NCBI RefSeq assembly: GCF_019636155.1
Contig: NZ_JAHBYB010000002.1
Span: forward strand, 301,039-365,038
Origin: Brevundimonas sp.
Lineage (GTDB): Bacteria > Pseudomonadota > Alphaproteobacteria > Caulobacterales > Caulobacteraceae
DNA length: 64,000 nucleotides
Direction of reading: 5' to 3'
Both the position numbers and the translations under genes were made by a program. The number at the start of each line of letters is the position of its first letter. Position 1 is the first letter of the stretch. This document shows, in pieces, positions 16,497 through 24,472 of the stretch. The notes beneath the pieces were generated by a model. The model was not told the DNA's origin. It ran no database searches and saw only the letters and a program-made list of their open reading frames with translations.

Positions 16497-17570
16497 CTAG
16501 GCGGCCTTTTTTGTGGCTCCGCGTTTTTCGACCGGGATTCCGCGCAGATCGCGCAACCAGAGCTGACCGCATGCCGCCGAAATATCCCGCCCCTGTGTAT
16601 CCCGCACCACGACCGGCACACCGGCGCGATCCAGCACTTCACGGAAAAGTCCGAGGCTGCGGTCGCCGGTTCGATCAAGCGCGATGCCATCGACAGGATT
16701 CCAGCGCATAAGGTTCACACGCGCCCTTCGCTTGTTCATGAGACCGGCAAGCCGTTTCGCATCAGCAAGCGTGTCGTTGATGCCGGGGAGGACCAGATAG
16801 ACAAAGGTGACGATCCGGTTGTGCCGTTCCGCCCATGACGAAGCGCGCGCGATGACCTCCTTGATGTCGTGCTTACGCGATCCGGGGATGAGACGGTCGC
16901 GAACTTCCTGCGTCGTCGCATGCAGCGATATAGTCAGATTGATCGCCAGATGCTCTTCTCGCAATTGCGCTAGAGCCTTCGGTATGCCGATGGTCGAAAG
17001 CGTGATTCCCGTGGTGGGAAAATTCATCCCTCGCCGGTCGCGCAGGATACGAATCGCCTTCATCACCTGCTCGTAGTTGTTCAAAGGCTCGCCGATGCCC
17101 ATGAACACGATCCGGTTGACCTTCGGCCCGAGTTGAACGACCTGTTCGACAATCTCGCCCGCCGAAAGGTTGCGCTTGAGGCCGGCTTGGCCGGAAGCGC
17201 AGAACTGGCAGGCGAAGGCACATCCAACCTGTGACGAAATACAGGCGGTGTGTCCGTCGTGACGACGGATCAGAACGCTTTCAACGGCATAACCGTCATG
17301 AAGGCCGAAAAGCACCTTCTGCGACCGACCGCCGCGCTCATGCGTGATTTTGCGAAGGCTCCGCAACTGGACGCCCCGAGCCTCTGACCAGTTCCGCAAG
17401 GCGCGCGGCAGGTCCATGTGTGGGCAGAACAGGTCGCGATAGGCGATTTGCGGCCCGCTGCTCGCGTTCAACGCATCGAACTCGTCGGCCATGAGGTTCA
17501 GCGCCAAGGTTGGCGCAGGCAGTGCTTTTTGTCGTTCGGCCCCCAACGGGCTGGGTTCTTGTATAGGCAT
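16497..17570 (-). CDS. Cfr/RlmN-family radical-SAM 23S rRNA adenine methyltransferase homologue
   Basis: A 357-residue radical-SAM enzyme of the family that methylates A2503 of 23S rRNA (RlmN at C2, Cfr at C8). The cluster motif CAFACQFC (CxxxCxxC) sits in CISSQVGCAFACQFCASGQ. Other family motifs are FMGIGEPLNNY, TLSTIGIPKAL, the NLTISLHA stretch, RVNLMRWNP and the conserved cysteine in ISAACGQL. At 357 residues it is closer to Cfr (349) than to typical proteobacterial RlmN (~380-410). It lies between a TetR gene and lysR-floR in the resistance insert, so it is clearly not the housekeeping copy. Whether it gives Cfr-type resistance cannot be told from sequence alone. Confidence 0.85.
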   Translation of the reverse strand: MPIQEPSPLGAERQKALPAPTLALNLMADEFDALNASSGPQIAYRDLFCPHMDLPRALRNWSEARGVQLRSLRKITHERGGRSQKVLFGLHDGYAVESVLIRRHDGHTACISSQVGCAFACQFCASGQAGLKRNLSAGEIVEQVVQLGPKVNRIVFMGIGEPLNNYEQVMKAIRILRDRRGMNFPTTGITLSTIGIPKALAQLREEHLAINLTISLHATTQEVRDRLIPGSRKHDIKEVIARASSWAERHNRIVTFVYLVLPGINDTLADAKRLAGLMNKRRARVNLMRWNPVDGIALDRTGDRSLGLFREVLDRAGVPVVVRDTQGRDISAACGQLWLRDLRGIPVEKRGATKKAA

Positions 17571-17663
17571 GATAGTCGTTCCGGGTTTCCGTGCCCGGCG
17601 ATACCGTGGCGCATGCCTTATAAATAACCGACACGACTGTTATAAACAACCCTCCATATGGTG
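17571..17663 (-). promoter_or_regulatory. Upstream region of the methyltransferase: candidate operator and hairpin
   Basis: An inverted repeat ATAAC-N10-GTTAT spans 17624-17643 and is a candidate site for the TetR protein encoded just upstream. A second stem, CCGGG (17581-17585) and CCCGG (17594-17598), lies 11 bases before the start codon. On the transcript its 3' arm runs into the only likely ribosome site (GGAA), so it could mask it. This is read from sequence; function is inferred. Confidence 0.45.
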
Positions 17664-18233
17664 TTACCCGAACACATGGTCGGGATAGAGGACGGACAGA
17701 AGCATGTGGGTGCGCTTGGTCATGAAAGCCGCTAGCTCGCCTTCCGGCTCAACGAGCCATTGCATGCAAGACCCCTGAATGACCGTCTGAATCAAGCCGG
17801 CGGTATGCTCGGGTGGGCGCGGCCCGGCGGGCAGTCGTGCCTCGATAGCTTTCAGGACCAGTCTGTTCCGCTCCGCCGCAAGGGCGCGAAGCGACGGCTC
17901 CTGAACGTCTCCCCACAATAGAAGAAGGTAGCCTTCCGTTCCGGCACCGTCACCCATACCGGCGATGAGGTCCTTGAGCATCGCCCACAGCGGATCGAGG
18001 CCCTTTTCGGGACTCGCACCCGCGAAATAGTCGCGCACCTCCTGCGTGTTGCGCTCCATGACCTTTAGATGCAGCGTCGCCTTGTCTTTGAACCGCTGGA
18101 TCAGTGCAGCCCGCGAGATGCCGACCGCTTCCGCAACATCGGAGAGGGTGAAGGCCGATGGACCTTTCTGAAGAAGGATGCCTAGCGCGGTATCTAGAAT
18201 GAACTCATCGCTATGAAGTTTCGGTCTCGGCAT
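17664..18233 (-). CDS. TetR-family regulator of the resistance block
   Basis: A 189-residue TetR-family regulator with an N-terminal helix-turn-helix (FTLSDVAEAVGISRAALIQR, residues ~30-50) and a helical ligand domain. It is not the tetracycline repressor type. The chosen start, MPRPKLHSDEFILDTALGIL at 18233, is typical; an in-frame extension to 18284 looks non-coding. It lies 93 bases upstream of the methyltransferase gene in the same direction, and that gap has a palindrome. It may control the methyltransferase-lysR-floR run in response to a drug. Confidence 0.85.
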   Translation of the reverse strand: MPRPKLHSDEFILDTALGILLQKGPSAFTLSDVAEAVGISRAALIQRFKDKATLHLKVMERNTQEVRDYFAGASPEKGLDPLWAMLKDLIAGMGDGAGTEGYLLLLWGDVQEPSLRALAAERNRLVLKAIEARLPAGPRPPEHTAGLIQTVIQGSCMQWLVEPEGELAAFMTKRTHMLLSVLYPDHVFG

Positions 18234-18337
18234 ATCTTCTTTTCTACTGCTCGCTTGAATGATGGCCCCTACAATAGCCGGCATCCAGCGTGAGATACAC
18301 GGGGCATGATAGATACCGGATGAAACACGCGTATGTG

Positions 18338-20392
18338 CTAAAGGCCAAGGTCATGCCTTCGCCCCAACTGCCACGACACCGATCCGCCCTGCACGACGCC
18401 AGTGATCTCGCGGCCGAGCTGGCGGTCGATCACCGGCCGCCACGGGACAAGCGTGAACTCATGGCTCTTTTCCACCACGGCGAACTTGCCGCTCGATAGC
18501 TGAACGGTCCCGGTGAACTTGCCGCTGACGTTCTCGCCGTCCGTGGCGGCACGGAACGGCAACCCCTTGCCCTCGGCCATCTCCGCGCCAATGCGGGCAA
18601 CCTCCCGCTCGCGCAAGGTGGCGAGAAGGCTGCGCCGGTAGAAGATGCGGCCGTTCCGTGCTCGGGTGGCATCGCCCTGTTCGATGTGATGCTCGCGCCG
18701 CTGGTCCATCGCCTCACGCACCTGCTGGCCGAAGCCGGCCGGCGCAAGGTCGGCCGTTTCGCCATGGACCAATCGCCGGTCCAGCCATGTCGTGCCGTCC
18801 GATCCGATCTGCTTGCCTAGATCGACCGGGGAAAGGATGCGAACGCTGGCCTGCCGGTCACGGCCGGCGTCATAGGCGGCGGCGCGGCTGACCAGATCAT
18901 CGGGGATGCGCCATTGGTCGGCGTCGATCCTCTCGACGATCCCGGCGCGGCGCAATGCCTCCAGTCGCCGGACATGGGCATCGACATAGCCCTCATAATC
19001 GCCGCCCGGAACGCGGCCCTCGAACTTCGCCTGCTCCAGATGGCGGCTCGGACGATAGATGCCGTCCTCGGTGATGGCGGCAATGGCGCGTTCGGACGGT
19101 CGGGCGGTCGCCTCGGCCGGGCCGATCTGGACGACGCTGCAAACGCGGGCGTCCTCCAGCCGCTCGGGCGCGATGCCTGCGATGTGGTGCGTCCTGCCGT
19201 CGATCCCGTCCACCACAATGGTCAGGTTCTCGCCCAGCTCGTCCGACAGGTGCTTGTCCACGACGCGGCCGACGATGGGTGTCTCTGGCGCTCCGTCATG
19301 GATTTGAAAGCTCATGGGATCGCGTTCGCCTCCCTGCGGGCCGAGCGCCTTCTGCATGGTGCGGATAATGTCGCCGCGCTCGCCCAACTCGCGCAGGGCC
19401 GGCTCCATGTCCTTGCTCAACTCCCAAACGCCGGGCGCGTGCTCGGTCGCCAGTCCCATCTTCTCCAGCTTGGCGAGACGGCGCAGGCGTAAGGTGCGCT
19501 CGAACTGGCGGCGCGGTGCGGCCGGTTCATGGCGCAGGTCGAGGAACCGGGCATCGGCTTCCTCGGCCATGGCGCGGTCAATCCGGGTGAAGCGGTCCTG
19601 GTCTATCTCGGCCGACAGCTTGCGGGTCTGCTCGATTTCGGTGACGGGGCCGAGTTCCAGACTGGCAAGCTCGCTGGCGCGCTCCCGTAGGCCGTTGGCG
19701 AGGTAGTCGCCATTGATGATTAGATCCTCGCCCATCTCGTCGCGGCCGTTGACGATGACATGCACATGGGGATGGCCGGTGTTGTAGTGGTTGACGGCGA
19801 CCCAATCGAGTTTCGTGCCGAGGTCGGCTTCCACCTGCTTCATGAAATCGCGGGTGTAGGCCGTGAGGTCCGATAGCTCCGCGCCATCCTCGGGCGAGAC
19901 GATGAATCTGAACTGGTGGCGGTCGTCCTTGCCGCGATCAAGGAAGGCGTCGCCATCGGCGCGGTCCTCGGTCGCCGAATAGAGCCGGCCCCGCTCGCCG
20001 TCGCGTGACGTGCCGTCGCGCTGGACATAGCGCAGATGCGCGCGGGCGCGTGCGCCCTTCCACGCGGCCCGAACGCTGCGCTGCTTGACGATCACGCGGC
20101 GGCTGCCGGGCTGGCGATGATGCCATTGGCCGGAGATGTTCCGAGCGCGCACGAAGCTCGCGCCCCGGCCGCGCTTCACGCCCTTGCCGCTGGCGACCAC
20201 GGCACGGGACCGCCCCGGCGATGACGGGCGAGCGGATGACGGCATGGAAGGATCGCGGGAGGCTGCTGCCTGATGCTGCCGGGTGATCTTCTTGACCTGC
20301 GTGAAAAAGCTCTTGGTCTTGCCGGCCTTCGGTGTGTCGGATCGGATACGGCCCGGCTTCGGACGGAAGCGGTTTTCATCGTCGGCGCTCAT
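18338..20392 (-). CDS. Relaxase with DUF3363 domain (VirD2/RlxS type)
   Basis: A 684-residue relaxase that nicks the transfer origin and pilots the strand. The N-terminal part is basic. The metal-binding histidine motif GHPHVHVIVNGRDEMGEDL lies around residue 235, preceded by DLGTKLDWVAVNHYNTG. The C-terminal half is the DUF3363 region found in alphaproteobacterial ICE relaxases. The start MSADDENRFRPKPGRIRSD at 20392 is the family's usual one. Its 3' end is duplicated at 13783-13900. A full-length, probably functional gene. Confidence 0.92.
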   Translation of the reverse strand: MSADDENRFRPKPGRIRSDTPKAGKTKSFFTQVKKITRQHQAAASRDPSMPSSARPSSPGRSRAVVASGKGVKRGRGASFVRARNISGQWHHRQPGSRRVIVKQRSVRAAWKGARARAHLRYVQRDGTSRDGERGRLYSATEDRADGDAFLDRGKDDRHQFRFIVSPEDGAELSDLTAYTRDFMKQVEADLGTKLDWVAVNHYNTGHPHVHVIVNGRDEMGEDLIINGDYLANGLRERASELASLELGPVTEIEQTRKLSAEIDQDRFTRIDRAMAEEADARFLDLRHEPAAPRRQFERTLRLRRLAKLEKMGLATEHAPGVWELSKDMEPALRELGERGDIIRTMQKALGPQGGERDPMSFQIHDGAPETPIVGRVVDKHLSDELGENLTIVVDGIDGRTHHIAGIAPERLEDARVCSVVQIGPAEATARPSERAIAAITEDGIYRPSRHLEQAKFEGRVPGGDYEGYVDAHVRRLEALRRAGIVERIDADQWRIPDDLVSRAAAYDAGRDRQASVRILSPVDLGKQIGSDGTTWLDRRLVHGETADLAPAGFGQQVREAMDQRREHHIEQGDATRARNGRIFYRRSLLATLREREVARIGAEMAEGKGLPFRAATDGENVSGKFTGTVQLSSGKFAVVEKSHEFTLVPWRPVIDRQLGREITGVVQGGSVSWQLGRRHDLGL

Positions 20393-20705
20393 GGGCGCGA
20401 CTCCTGATAAAACCACCGAAAAACGGCTGATATGGGCCTATGGTGCCGCTCGAAACCCAGCAAAGCCAAGGCTTTGTGCGAAATCGCGGCACGCGACCCC
20501 TCAAAACCATGGTGCCGGAACCGGCCACCTAACCAGTGTGCAGACAACAACAATTTCCAGAAGCGGCCCGATATGGTGCCGTCTTCTTTAATCTTGCCCT
20601 CCGCCCTTTCTGCCTTTTCTGCCCCTCCTGCCGGGAATCCAGCCGGGCAAAAACCTGCCTGACTGGACACCGGAATGAGCGCCGCCGAGCGCGGGAACGC
20701 CGCCC
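20393..20705. other. Gene-free region between relaxase and transglycosylase genes; candidate oriT
   Basis: These 313 bases hold no convincing gene. The motif ATGGTGCCG occurs three times in direct orientation at 20440-20448, 20509-20517 and 20573-20581, spaced 69 and 64 bases. Transfer origins often lie immediately upstream of the relaxase gene, and repeats of this kind can bind relaxosome proteins. No nick-site consensus could be identified, so the oriT assignment is an inference from position. Confidence 0.35.
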
Positions 20706-21638
20706 TCATGGCGTTCCCGAACCGCTCGCGTCGGCGACGAAAATGCTGTCGCCCTGCGACTCTGCATCGGCGGGATCGCGCGCCGGAACGGTCGCGCGGG
20801 CGTCGCCGGATTGTGCGTCGGACGGCGGCGCGGCGACGGCCCGCGTGTCGCCCGGACGCATGACGAACAGCGGTGCCTCGCGCCAATCAGGCGGCGGTGG
20901 CGGTGCCGATGACGGCGGTTCGGTTGCAGCCGCGCCGCCGAGGATCGGCGCGAGCGCGGCGACATAGGCCCGCGTTTCGGCCGGCAGGGTGCGGCCGGTC
21001 GCAAGGTATTCGTCATAGCGGCCGGGGCCGGCGTTATATGCCGCGAGCATCGCCGCGACATTGCCGTAGCGATCCCACATTTCGCGCAGGTAGGCCGTGC
21101 CAGCCATTATGTTGTCGCGCGAGTCGTAGGGGTCGCGGCCGAGGCCGTAGCGGATGCGCAGGCCCGTCCATGTGTCGGGCATCACCTGCATCAATCCCAT
21201 CGCGCCGGCCGACGAAACCGCACGCACGTCGCCCGCGCTTTCGGCGCGCAGCACGGCACGAATCCATTGCTCGGGGATGCCGAAACGCTGCGACGCCTCG
21301 GCGATGTGGACCGCATAAGGATGGGCGGCGGCCGGGCGCTCGACGGGCGCGGATTGTGCAACCGCGACGCCCGATCCCGCGCAAACGGAAAGCGCGCCGG
21401 CCAGTATCAGGACGGCATAGTGCCATGCAGTCCTGTCTCCGCTTCGACACCAGCCTGCCAGCGTGCGCGCTGCGGTCAAGGGCAAGGCGCTAGCGCCGGC
21501 CGATGGCCGCCCCTGACCTTCGCTGTGCGCGCCGGCCGTCCGGTGGCCGAGCGGGACGAAGGGATGAGACGGCTTTTCCGCGAACAAAGGGATGACGATC
21601 CTGGACCGGATGGCGGGCCGGACGCGCGCGGCCGTCAT
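20706..21638 (-). CDS. Lytic transglycosylase of the conjugation machinery
   Basis: A 310-residue SLT-family peptidoglycan lytic transglycosylase that opens the wall for the mating channel. After an N-terminal hydrophobic segment (WHYAVLILAGALSVCAGSGV) comes the catalytic domain, with the glutamate in VLRAESAGDVRAVSSAGAM, then GLMQVMPDTW and AAMLAAYNAGPGRYDEYLA. The C-terminal ~80 residues are Pro/Ala-rich. The start at 21638 overlaps the DUF736 stop (ATGA). It matches VirB1-like proteins of related ICEs. Confidence 0.9.
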   Translation of the reverse strand: MTAARVRPAIRSRIVIPLFAEKPSHPFVPLGHRTAGAHSEGQGRPSAGASALPLTAARTLAGWCRSGDRTAWHYAVLILAGALSVCAGSGVAVAQSAPVERPAAAHPYAVHIAEASQRFGIPEQWIRAVLRAESAGDVRAVSSAGAMGLMQVMPDTWTGLRIRYGLGRDPYDSRDNIMAGTAYLREMWDRYGNVAAMLAAYNAGPGRYDEYLATGRTLPAETRAYVAALAPILGGAAATEPPSSAPPPPPDWREAPLFVMRPGDTRAVAAPPSDAQSGDARATVPARDPADAESQGDSIFVADASGSGTP

Positions 21639-21970
21639 TCCTCGTCCTCGACTTTCCGGGGGTGCTTCCAACGCAGCGTCCAGACCGAAGGATCGTCGTT
21701 GGACTGGAACAGCTTGGCGCGGATCGGGAACGGGAAGATCGGTCCCTCCAGCCTCATCGACACGAAGTCGCCGGCATTTTCGCTGGCGTCCTTCCATGTC
21801 GGGCCGGCGTCCGGGCCGTCCTCGCTATCGAGGCGCACGCGATAGTCGGGCGCGTTTTTCACGTCGCTTGGCTTGGCCGGGACTATGAACAGCTTTTCGT
21901 GCAGGCCGAACGAATGAAGCTCCCCGGCATAGCCGGTTTCGGTGCGGGTGAAGGTGCCTATTTCTGCCAT
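21635..21970 (-). CDS. DUF736 family protein
   Basis: A 111-residue protein beginning MAEIGTFTRTETGYAGELHS and containing RVRLDSEDGPDAGPTWKDAS, the hallmarks of the DUF736 family. Genes of this family are nearly always found in conjugative elements of Proteobacteria beside relaxase and traF genes. The function is not known. It overlaps the transglycosylase gene by four bases and lies 36 bases after the TraF-like gene, so it is part of the same operon. Confidence 0.9.
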   Translation of the reverse strand: MAEIGTFTRTETGYAGELHSFGLHEKLFIVPAKPSDVKNAPDYRVRLDSEDGPDAGPTWKDASENAGDFVSMRLEGPIFPFPIRAKLFQSNDDPSVWTLRWKHPRKVEDEE

Positions 21971-22006
21971 GGGAAATCTCCTGCGGTTGGCTTTCGGGGG
22001 ATGGTT

Positions 22007-22552
22007 TCAATGCGTCGGTGCGCGCCACTCGTAGCGGCCGACGCCTTCCTCATCGGTCCAGAGCGGGACCGCTCGGCCGATGACGGAAGCTGCGGGGGTG
22101 GGTCCGAAATAGCGGCCGTCGAGGCTGTCGCGGACTTCCCAATTCATGAGGAAAAGCTGGCCGTCGCCGATCACTCGGCAGCCCCGCCAGACGGGCAGAT
22201 CACGGCCGAGGCTGTCGCGCTCCAGCGCCTCGCCCATCTCGATCCCGTTCACCGTGATCGTGCGGCCGGTGCGGCAAACCCGCTGTCCCGGCAAGCCCAA
22301 GACGCGCTTCAACAGCGGGACGCCGCGCGTGATATAGCCGCGCTCGGCCATGAAGGCGGCGAGCGGTTCGGGCGGCATGACGGCGACCATCTCGGGCACC
22401 TCGATCCGCTCGGCCGGTGCGATGGTGTAGAAGCCGATGGGTGCGCTGGCCGTCGCGTTCCAGATGAGTTTCACGGGCCAATCGACGGCGCTGGCGGCGG
22501 CGATGCCGATGGCGGCGAGCGCCGTCACCGTGAGGGTGCGGCGGCGCGTCAT
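22007..22552 (-). CDS. traF: TraF-like S26 family signal peptidase
   Basis: A 181-residue membrane-anchored serine protease of the S26/TraF type. One N-terminal membrane segment (LTVTALAAIGIAAASAV) is followed by the catalytic serine in NATASAPIGFY and the catalytic lysine in LKRVLGLPGQRV. TraF-type peptidases mature or cyclise the conjugative pilin, here likely TrbC. Its start overlaps the DUF2840 stop (ATGA) and fits the known pilin-processing genes beside ICE relaxases. Confidence 0.9.
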   Translation of the reverse strand: MTRRRTLTVTALAAIGIAAASAVDWPVKLIWNATASAPIGFYTIAPAERIEVPEMVAVMPPEPLAAFMAERGYITRGVPLLKRVLGLPGQRVCRTGRTITVNGIEMGEALERDSLGRDLPVWRGCRVIGDGQLFLMNWEVRDSLDGRYFGPTPAASVIGRAVPLWTDEEGVGRYEWRAPTH

Positions 22553-23067
22553 GGGTCGATCCTTCGGCGATGAAGCCAAGCGGCATGTCGCTCGGGGGTG
22601 TAGGCGTGCGGCTCCAGATTGGCGGTCAAACGGTTATGGACGTGCCGCCAATGCTCCGGTGAGGCGTCGGCCGGATCGAGGCCGAGCGCATCCACGGCGT
22701 CGATAGCGACAAGCGCACGCTGCACCTTCGGCCAGCCGTCGAGGCGCAACAGGATTTCGCCGCCGGGACGCACGAACGGCAATGTCTGGAACGGCTCGCC
22801 CCGGCCGATGGCGCGCACAATGTCGATGCGGGAAACGACAGTGCCGTGCTCGCCCTTCGCCCATCGCACGAAGGCAAAGACGCTGCCCGGCGCGAAACCG
22901 ACGACGCTGCGGCGGCGGTCGATGATCTGCTTGTAGCTCTTGCGGCCGAAGCGTATCCAGTGCTCGACCTTGCGTTTCTCGAAGGTCAGCTCGACCAATG
23001 TTGTGAAGGGCGCAGGCCCGTCCGGCAGCGGACGGCCGTGCGCGCTGCGGTGGGCGCGACGGGTCAT
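22549..23067 (-). CDS. DUF2840 domain-containing protein
   Basis: A 172-residue protein with the DUF2840 pattern (TTLVELTFEKRKVEHWIRFG, SVFAFVRWAKGEHGTVVSRI, HVHNRLTANLEPHAYTPERH). This family occurs with traF and relaxase genes of alphaproteobacterial ICEs and has no known role. The start at 23067 (MTRRAHRS) avoids overlap with repA; the frame stays open further upstream by chance. A parA gene is often found nearby in related elements; none is seen here. Confidence 0.85.
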   Translation of the reverse strand: MTRRAHRSAHGRPLPDGPAPFTTLVELTFEKRKVEHWIRFGRKSYKQIIDRRRSVVGFAPGSVFAFVRWAKGEHGTVVSRIDIVRAIGRGEPFQTLPFVRPGGEILLRLDGWPKVQRALVAIDAVDALGLDPADASPEHWRHVHNRLTANLEPHAYTPERHAAWLHRRRIDP

Positions 23068-23125
23068 TGTTTGTCTCCGGTGATGTGCTGGGGGCTGCGC
23101 GGGCGCAGCGCGTCGAGCGCGGCCG

Positions 23126-24202
23126 TCATGGCTCGCCCCTTCGGGCAGAACCGGCACCACGCTTCGGGTGCGCGCGCGTCAAAGAAAAAGAGTTAGATTC
23201 TCTGTTAGATAAGTTAGCGGTCGGATTCCGCTTTTCAGGCCAGAGCGTTAGCTGCGGTTCGTGCGCCTGATCTGCCGATAGTGCTGCGCCTGATGTGCCG
23301 ATACCCCGTGCGCCTGATCTGCCGATGGCATCAACAGGGTTATCAACAGTGCCTGTTGATGAGTTTTCGGGGCGGATGCGCAGCAGCTCGCGGCCGTCTT
23401 CCCGCTCGATCTGGAGGCGGTAGCCGGGGAGTTGCTGGCGGGCCGCGATCCGGCGCAGGTCGAGCGCGAAGTCGGACGGCCGGGCGAGGCTGCCGGATTT
23501 CTGATGAAGGTGCGCGACCTCGAAAATCCAGCCGTGGCGCTGGTGCCCGGCGTGCTTTCTGGCGACGCGGTAAAGCCATCGCTCGATGCCGCCAGTCAGC
23601 CGGAAATAGGCAGGGTCGATGGTCAGGACCAGCGAGCGGTCGATGACGCTATTGTAGAACCATTCGGGCAGGACAAATTCCATGCCCTCGACGCGGCCGG
23701 CGCGCGTCGTCATTTCCTCCCACTCGTTGATCCATGAGAATTGCCGGCGACGCCAATGCGGGCCGTTGCGGATGGTGGTGGCAATGACGGTCGATTGCAG
23801 CCGCGCCAGCGCGGCTTTCAGAAGCCGGTATTGGTGATTGCCGGTCGGCCGCCCGATGGCGCGCAACAGATGGTAGGGCGTAAACCGGACAAAGCGCGAC
23901 GTGGTGAGGCCGTTGTTCTCGGCCGCAACGATCTGCGAGGCCGCCCATATCAGCACATCGGCGTCCCATATGGTCGCCATGCCATGCTCGGGCATCCCGA
24001 ACACCTGCACCTCTATGTCGGCGGCCTTGTAGAGAATCGGCTTGGTGCGCGGGGTCTTCGCCAGCGAGAAGAACGGCCGTTCCATCAAGTCGCGCTGGTC
24101 GCGCGGCGGCGCGTCGCCCGTTGCGACCACGAAGGGGTCTAGACGGCTGCGCTCGCTATCCTCGGTCGGGTGCGCGGGGTCGTGATCGTCCTCGCGCAGC
24201 AT
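23126..24202 (-). CDS. repA: RepA-type replication initiator
   Basis: A 358-residue member of the replication initiator protein A family of alphaproteobacterial plasmids and ICEs. Family features include PFFSLAKTPRTKPILYKAAD, IWDADVLIWAASQI, FTPYHLLRAIGR and WLYRVARKHAGHQ. It would start replication of the excised circle. The 3' end carries three iteron-like repeats inside the coding sequence, giving the odd peptide IGRSGARGIGTSG. The reading frame may end earlier in relatives, and the last ~25 residues look unstructured. Confidence 0.88.
   Translation of the reverse strand: MLREDDHDPAHPTEDSERSRLDPFVVATGDAPPRDQRDLMERPFFSLAKTPRTKPILYKAADIEVQVFGMPEHGMATIWDADVLIWAASQIVAAENNGLTTSRFVRFTPYHLLRAIGRPTGNHQYRLLKAALARLQSTVIATTIRNGPHWRRRQFSWINEWEEMTTRAGRVEGMEFVLPEWFYNSVIDRSLVLTIDPAYFRLTGGIERWLYRVARKHAGHQRHGWIFEVAHLHQKSGSLARPSDFALDLRRIAARQQLPGYRLQIEREDGRELLRIRPENSSTGTVDNPVDAIGRSGARGIGTSGAALSADQAHEPQLTLWPEKRNPTANLSNRESNSFSLTRAHPKRGAGSARRGEP
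23261..23328. repeat. Three iteron-like direct repeats in the 3' end of repA
   Basis: The sequence GCGCCTGATSTGCCGAT (S is C, G, C) occurs three times, starting at 23263, 23286 and 23310, spacing 23 and 24 bases. Direct repeats at about two helical turns are typical initiator binding sites, and their place inside the initiator gene suggests a replication origin or autoregulation site. Binding is inferred. Confidence 0.65.
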
Positions 24203-24472
24203 CTAGCAGTCGCCCCGTTCTTCGGGCGTGAGGGGACGCGCGGGAAAGACGGTGCCGGCGGTCTTGTCGCGGGTGGATTTGCGTTCGCCGACCGCGCTCC
24301 AGTCTTCCAGATCGCGGACGGTGTAGAGGACGCGACCGCCGACCTTGCGATAGGTCGGGCCGGTCCCGTAGGTGCGATGCTTCTCAAGGGTGCGGATGGA
24401 TATGCCGAGGAAGCGCGCGGCTTCCTTGGTGCGCAGCAGGCGCGGCGGCAGGCCCGCAAGCGGGTTGGGCAT
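24203..24472 (-). CDS. AlpA/MerR-like helix-turn-helix protein, probable excisionase
   Basis: An 89-residue protein whose core (RTKEAARFLGISIRTLEKHR, YRKVGGRVLYTVRDLEDWS) is a winged helix of the AlpA/excisionase type. In Mesorhizobium symbiosis ICEs such small proteins (RdfS-like) direct excision. Here it is encoded directly upstream of repA, with FseA-like and QseM-like genes nearby, so a role in excision or repA control is likely. It could also be a simple regulator. Confidence 0.78.
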   Translation of the reverse strand: MPNPLAGLPPRLLRTKEAARFLGISIRTLEKHRTYGTGPTYRKVGGRVLYTVRDLEDWSAVGERKSTRDKTAGTVFPARPLTPEERGDC

